The notes below the pieces were generated by a model. The model was not told the DNA's origin and did not search any database. It worked only from the letters and a program-made list of their open reading frames with translations. A stretch of DNA of 25,892 nucleotides from assembly GCA_964490175.1 (NCBI GenBank), contig CAZBAI010000023.1:1-25892 (forward strand). The letters run 5' to 3'. This DNA comes from RGIG3077 sp964490175. GTDB taxonomy: Bacteria > Bacillota > Clostridia > Oscillospirales > Ruminococcaceae. Made by a program: the position numbers and the translations under genes. Positions 22,192 through 25,892 of this stretch are shown piece after piece. How positions within the stretch are numbered: the first letter of the stretch is position 1; every line of letters starts with the position of its first letter.

Positions 22192-23625
22192 ATGAATAAA
22201 TACAAGCAACTCGCAACAAATACTATAATTTTCGCAATCGGCTCTTTCAGCTCGAAAATATTGAGCTTTTTGCTGACAAGGCTTTATACCGCCTGCATGA
22301 CCGAATCTCAGCTCGGCGTTGCCGACCTTGTCGTGCAGGGCGCAAACCTGCTCATTCCCATAATCACGCTCAATATTGTCGAAAGCGTAATGCGCTATGG
22401 GCTTGAAAACAGCTATGACAAACAGCAGGTTTTTTCCGTCGGGATAAAGACATTGCTTATGGGAATGGTCGCAATGACGTTACTGCTGCCCATTCTCAAT
22501 TACGTTCCCAGCTTTGACGGATATATTCATTTGCTTTATATTTTTGTATTCACCTCGTCGTTCCGTGCGATAAACCAGCAATTTTTGCGAACCTGCGGTC
22601 ACGTCAAGCTATATGCCTTTGACGGTATTTTGACTACCTTTGTGATGATAGTTCTCAACTTCATCTTCCTGCTTGGGTTTGATATGGGAACAAAAGGGTA
22701 TTTGCTCTCGATGATTCTTGCCGATTTGTTTTCGGCGCTGTTTATTTTCTTTGTCGGTCAAAACTACCGTTACTTAAAATTTGTCCGCATAGAAAAAGAT
22801 ATGCTCAAAACCATGGTGAAATTTTCAATTCCGCTGATACCGACAGCGGTGCTGTGGTGGGTTGTAAGCGCTTCGGATAAATTTATGATTTCGGGTATGC
22901 TCGGCGATGATATCAACGGCGTATACACGGTTTCATACAAAATCCCCTCGCTGATTTCAATGGTTTCAACCATATTCTTTCAAGCGTGGCAAATGTCCGC
23001 CATAAAAGAATATACCGAGAGCGGAGCTTCGCAAGAGGCAAAAAACTTCTTCTCCAAGGTTTTTCACGCATATCAGGCGGTTATGTATATTTCGGGTGCG
23101 GCAATATTATTGCTTTTGCGCCCCTTGATTACGCTGTTTGTCGATTCAAGCTTCGGCGACCCATATGTCTACACTCCGTTTTTGATACTGTCTGTAATAA
23201 TGTCCTGTTCATGCACATTTTTGAGCTATATTTACTCTGCAACCGTGCACACAAAAAATTCTTTTATAACAAGCCTTTTGGCGGCAATCACCAATATTGT
23301 GCTTAATATTATTTTAATCCCGTCGCCTTTGGGCGCTCAGGGTGCGGCAATCGCAACTGCCGTAAGCTATACCGTTTGCTTTATAGTCCGCTTGCTTGAC
23401 ACACGCAGATACATCTGCTTTAAAGTCGATTTTGTTAAGCTGATTATGAATATTGCGCTGACAGTCGGTGCGGTTTTGGTCACACTTTATGCGCAAAGCT
23501 ATAAAACGCCGATTATGATAATGCTGTTTGCGGCAATTTTTATCATCAATTTCGGCGAACTGAAAACTACCGTTATAAAGCTTTTGCCGATATCACGCTT
23601 CAAAAAATCGGGCAAAAGCCTTTAA
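22192..23625 (+). CDS. Oligosaccharide flippase (MOP/Wzx-like polysaccharide transporter)
   Basis: This 477-residue membrane protein belongs to the MATE-like MOP superfamily, which flips lipid-linked sugars across the inner membrane for capsule, wall or exopolysaccharide synthesis. The N-terminal NTIIFAIGSFSSKILSFLLTRLYTACMTESQLGVADLV is the usual start of the family. About 12-14 hydrophobic helices follow, with KFSIPLIPTAVLWWVVSASDKFMISGMLG marking the second half. The paired lobes and length (450-500) fit. It is followed at 31 nt by the NYN gene, probably in one operon. No glycosyltransferase genes are nearby, so the sugar is unknown. The ribosome binding site is AAGGGA. Confidence 0.88.
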   Translation: MNKYKQLATNTIIFAIGSFSSKILSFLLTRLYTACMTESQLGVADLVVQGANLLIPIITLNIVESVMRYGLENSYDKQQVFSVGIKTLLMGMVAMTLLLPILNYVPSFDGYIHLLYIFVFTSSFRAINQQFLRTCGHVKLYAFDGILTTFVMIVLNFIFLLGFDMGTKGYLLSMILADLFSALFIFFVGQNYRYLKFVRIEKDMLKTMVKFSIPLIPTAVLWWVVSASDKFMISGMLGDDINGVYTVSYKIPSLISMVSTIFFQAWQMSAIKEYTESGASQEAKNFFSKVFHAYQAVMYISGAAILLLLRPLITLFVDSSFGDPYVYTPFLILSVIMSCSCTFLSYIYSATVHTKNSFITSLLAAITNIVLNIILIPSPLGAQGAAIATAVSYTVCFIVRLLDTRRYICFKVDFVKLIMNIALTVGAVLVTLYAQSYKTPIMIMLFAAIFIINFGELKTTVIKLLPISRFKKSGKSL

Positions 23626-23656
23626 AAAATCTTAAAGGAAAGGAGGAAAACAACGT

Positions 23657-24460
23657 ATGAGTTTTTTGAATTTATTTAATAAAAAGCCGAAAAAGAAAAG
23701 CGCCGTGGTCTATATCGACTTTGAGCATTGGTTCATCGGGCTTGACAACTATTTTCACATAAAGCCCGATATTACGGCATTTAAAAAAGAGCTTGAAAAA
23801 AGCTACGATATTCGTGACATTTTCGTTTTTGCCGATTTTCAAAATCCGAGCATTAGCGAAATGCTGGTAAAACTGCGTGAGGTGACAAACTCAATCGTCG
23901 AAACCAACAACGGAACATCATTTTACAAAAAGGATTTTACCGATTTTATAATGCTCGACCATATTTATCAAAAAGCGTACAGCGACAGCTCGATCGACTG
24001 TTTTATAATATTTACGGGCGATGGGCACTTCACTTCGGTGGTGAATTTTCTCAAAAACAAATGCTCAAAGGAAGTCGGCATTTTCGGCGTAAGCGGAGCT
24101 ACCAGCCAGCAATTGACAAACAGCGCAAGCTGGTACAAAACCGTGCCGGACATTCAATCCGACAAAACTTATTGCTACAACCTGATTTTGAAGAATTTCG
24201 ATTATATCAACCACAAAAAAGATAAAAAGATTTATCCTACATTTTCAAAAACGGTTGATATCGTTTCGGATTATTATCACATTGACAAAAAAGCCGTTGA
24301 ATCGGCGCTTTCAAGCATGATAAAAAACGGCTATGTTTATTCTCGAAGCATTCGCTCTAATGACGGCAGAATAATCAAGATTTTATGCGCAAACTGGAAA
24401 CGTTGTGTTGCCGACGGGCTTTGGAAAAGCAATTGCAAGGCGCACAAAAACGGCAAATAA
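23657..24460 (+). CDS. NYN-domain protein (LabA/PIN-like nuclease fold)
   Basis: This 267-residue protein has an NYN domain, a PIN-like fold that in many members cuts RNA. The acidic sites expected are visible: D21 in YIDFEHW, the DFTDFIMLDHIYQ stretch near residues 95-107, and D122 in IIFTGDGHF. The usual second Asp of the family's GDGDF is His124 here. The C-terminal part (about 185-255) has a winged-helix-like pattern (FSKTVDIVSDYYHIDKKAVESALSSMIKNGYVYSRSIRSNDGR). This resembles the LOTUS/OST-HTH or wHTH tail found in related proteins. It follows the flippase with a strong GGAGG and its stop codon coincides with the start of repeat copy 2. RNase activity is inferred, not shown. Confidence 0.82.
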   Translation: MSFLNLFNKKPKKKSAVVYIDFEHWFIGLDNYFHIKPDITAFKKELEKSYDIRDIFVFADFQNPSISEMLVKLREVTNSIVETNNGTSFYKKDFTDFIMLDHIYQKAYSDSSIDCFIIFTGDGHFTSVVNFLKNKCSKEVGIFGVSGATSQQLTNSASWYKTVPDIQSDKTYCYNLILKNFDYINHKKDKKIYPTFSKTVDIVSDYYHIDKKAVESALSSMIKNGYVYSRSIRSNDGRIIKILCANWKRCVADGLWKSNCKAHKNGK

Positions 24461-24593
24461 CGCATTTTGCAACAGAATATTTAAAGATTAAGGCTTTTTG
24501 CCAAATGGTATATACCGTTTGACAAAAAGCCTTTTGTATATCAAATCGGCGACAAAATTCACGTTAATTTTACATTTTATACAATATATATAT
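24459..24593 (+). repeat. Dispersed ~135-bp noncoding repeat, copy 2
   Basis: This copy matches 7056-7190. It begins at the last two bases of the NYN stop codon, and its 44-bp palindrome (24490-24533) is followed by TTTTGT, so it can terminate the flippase-NYN transcript. Beyond the shared region lies an (AT)n run (24584-24604). Confidence 0.85.
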
Positions 24594-24659
24594 ATATATA
24601 TATTACAATGTGTTTAAGAAATTGGATATTTAATCCAAGAATGAGAGGGAATGCGGATT

Positions 24660-25403
24660 ATGTTCTGTACAAAATGCGGCAGTAAAATAGCACTAAGCGA
24701 AAATTTTTGCAAAGTATGCGGTGCAAAGGTTACTGCACAGTGTCCGCAATGCGGCAACAGATTAGAAAATAATGAAAAGTTTTGCACAAATTGCGGTACG
24801 CAAATAAGCGCACAGGTTGCTCAAAAAGCTACTACGTCTACCCCCGTTGTCAAATCGTCTGCACTGCAAAGTACAGCAATTGCAAATGATTTCTTTAAAG
24901 AACGGGAAAAGTTTGTCTGGGCAAATGTTATTTTGCTTGCGCTTAGCTTGATATTAGCATTTACCAAAGTGATTGTTATAAGTGTGTCACTTTGGGTAGT
25001 AGATTATTCGGAAGGCATCCCTTTAACCAGTTGGGAAACCAATGAAGAATATTGGAATATCCATCCTTTTACCTTTATTTTAGCATATTTGGCAGCAATT
25101 ATTTGCATCGTATTGCCATTGCGGTCAACAACCAAAAAAGACTTCTCGCCTGCAATTTTCATTCCTGCAAAAATCGCAACAATACTGTCATTTTGTTGTT
25201 TTTTAATGCTTATGGTAAAGACATGCATATATATATCTGATGATTATTTTGAAGCGCTTGAATCAATCAATCTTTCTTCATCGGGCTGGCTTTATCTGTT
25301 TTCTACAATAGGTGCGCTTGTTTTGGCTTTCAAAAACGCAAAGGATTTAAAGCAACGTCAGTTTGAATCCACAATAACGAAAGCAATGTCGCAGCAAAGG
25401 TAA
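24660..25403 (+). CDS. Double zinc-ribbon membrane protein
   Basis: The protein (247 residues from ATG 24660) starts with two zinc ribbons: FCTKCGSKIALSENFCKVCG and QCPQCGNRLENNEKFCTNCG, each with two CxxC pairs. Then a linker and about four hydrophobic segments (VWANVILLALSLILAFTKV, FTFILAYLAAIICIVLPL, ILSFCCFLMLMVKTCIYI, GWLYLFSTIGALVLAF) place it in the membrane. Proteins of this layout are common in Clostridia and mostly uncharacterised. I prefer 24660 over the ATG at 24651, because GAGAGGG (24643-24649) is ten bases upstream of 24660 but touches 24651. It follows the (AT)n tract and repeat copy 2 and has its own terminator. Function unknown. Confidence 0.8.
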   Translation: MFCTKCGSKIALSENFCKVCGAKVTAQCPQCGNRLENNEKFCTNCGTQISAQVAQKATTSTPVVKSSALQSTAIANDFFKEREKFVWANVILLALSLILAFTKVIVISVSLWVVDYSEGIPLTSWETNEEYWNIHPFTFILAYLAAIICIVLPLRSTTKKDFSPAIFIPAKIATILSFCCFLMLMVKTCIYISDDYFEALESINLSSSGWLYLFSTIGALVLAFKNAKDLKQRQFESTITKAMSQQR

Positions 25404-25431
25404 ATTTAGGCTGATAAAAATCAAACAGTTA

Positions 25432-25480
25432 AAAAATCGGGCGGCGAATCTATATAAAGATTCTTTGCCCGATTTTTTTG
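25432..25480 (+). terminator. Terminator after the zinc-ribbon gene
   Basis: AAAAAATCGGGC pairs with GCCCGATTTTTTT around an inner GAATC/GATTC stem, ending in a T-run. Another hairpin, CCTTTTCT...AGAAAAGG (25498-25533), follows. Confidence 0.85.
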
Positions 25481-25576
25481 TTATTTTGCGTGATTGCCTT
25501 TTCTTCGGAGCTTCTTGCGCTCGGAGAAAAGGTGCAGATTGACGCAACCTCGGAATACAAAACCGAAAAAAACAGC

Positions 25577-25605
25577 TTGACAAATCAAAAACAATGTGGT
25601 ATAAT
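25577..25605 (+). promoter_or_regulatory. Consensus promoter of tRNA-Pro
   Basis: TTGACA (25577-25582), a 17-bp spacer and TATAAT (25600-25605), preceded by TGG as an extended -10, match consensus perfectly. The tRNA begins 149 bp downstream. Confidence 0.85.
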
Positions 25606-25754
25606 ATCTTGGCAGATTGAGATACAGACTTTCGATCGGTTGCTCGGCATTGACTTTGAGTAAGAGTTTTGTCTGTGGTTTTGTCGCAAAATCGCAATTC
25701 AAAGCTTCTGCTTGCGAATAACTTTCAAAGCACTGTGATTTGATTTTGCAATAA
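25606..25754 (+). other. Long 5' leader of tRNA-Pro
   Basis: No ORF with a ribosome binding site was found. The part 25687-25750 can fold with GCAAAATC closing on GATTTTGC, and CAGAC pairs with GTCTG around 25625-25674. It is either processed from the tRNA precursor or has its own role. Confidence 0.4.
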
Positions 25755-25831
25755 CGAGGTGTGGCTCAGTTTGGTAGAGCGCTACGTTCGGGACGTAGAA
25801 GCCGCAGGTTCGAATCCTGTCACCTCGACCA
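25755..25831 (+). tRNA. tRNA-Pro (anticodon CGG)
   Basis: The 77-nt gene folds as a complete cloverleaf. Acceptor CGAGGTG/CACCTCG, D stem GCTC/GAGC, anticodon stem CTACG/CGTAG with loop TTCGGGA (anticodon CGG, proline) and T arm GCAGG-TTCGAAT-CCTGT. The CCA end is encoded. Confidence 0.96.
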
Positions 25832-25834
25832 TAT

Positions 25835-25882
25835 CGGGTATTCATAAGGGATTTGACTTATGAATACTCGATTTTCTTTTTG
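25835..25882 (+). terminator. Terminator after tRNA-Pro
   Basis: A 14-bp stem with one G-T pair (CGGGTATTCATAAG with CTTATGAATACTCG) is followed by a T-rich tract. The tRNA is therefore a single-gene unit. Confidence 0.85.
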
Positions 25883-25892
25883 TTTCAACTTC

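Noticed and set aside
25481..25702. Minus-strand frame of 73 codons before tRNA-Pro
   Set aside because: It runs against the tRNA promoter and leader, has no clear start signals and no recognisable domain.
25755..25892. tRNA-Pro as an integration site for a mobile element
   Set aside because: The tRNA is followed directly by a normal terminator, and no integrase or second copy of the tRNA 3' end is visible before the window ends.

Overview
The window looks like chromosome from an anaerobic, low-to-moderate GC Bacillota (Clostridia), most likely a Ruminococcus-like, fibre-degrading member of the Oscillospiraceae. The evidence is a secreted GH9 cellulase ending in a type I dockerin (a cellulosome part), a Rex/AdhE fermentation pair, clostridial-type NadABC with NiaR, a Cthe_2159-like carbohydrate-binding lipoprotein, and strong sigma-A promoters (several TTGACA-17-TATAAT). 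The species assignment is an inference. No phage, transposase, CRISPR array or rRNA was seen. || Layout. 1-2300 (minus): rex followed by adhE (cut by the left edge), with a good Rex operator upstream. 2243-6911 (minus): a five-gene operon nadA-nadB-nadC-niaR-lysR with a near-consensus promoter and a terminator, making quinolinate and nicotinate mononucleotide for NAD. 7056-9315: a repeat with a long palindrome, then a lipoprotein (minus) with a 20-residue tandem-repeat insert. 9421-10618 (plus): two half-size chromate-transporter genes. 10659-11948: a DUF11 repeat-protein gene flanked by two copies of a hairpin-rich noncoding repeat, then a compound hairpin. 11990-13970: typA/bipA with a perfect promoter and a terminator. 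14094-17175: the dockerin-bearing GH9 cellulase with a long leader and its own terminator. 17191-21837 (plus): recD2-comF-mscS-metallophosphoesterase, tightly packed. 21855-22134 (minus): a 40-residue membrane peptide gene. 22192-24460 (plus): a lipid-linked-oligosaccharide flippase and a NYN-domain protein. 24459-25480: the second copy of the palindromic repeat and a zinc-ribbon membrane protein. 25577-25882: tRNA-Pro(CGG) with a consensus promoter, a ~150-nt leader and a terminator. || How the genes fit together. Rex senses NADH/NAD+ and probably controls its own transcript and adhE, while the next operon makes NAD under the NiaR co-repressor family, so redox disposal and NAD supply sit side by side. 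The cellulase and the carbohydrate-binding lipoprotein fit a plant-fibre lifestyle. || The least explained material is noncoding. One element is a ~135-bp dispersed repeat with a 44-bp near-perfect palindrome. The other is an element flanking the DUF11 gene, whose second copy carries an 84-nt insert of two extra hairpins nested inside a conserved stem, with a competing alternative stem. No clearly new protein system was found; these repeats are the best candidates for something undescribed.
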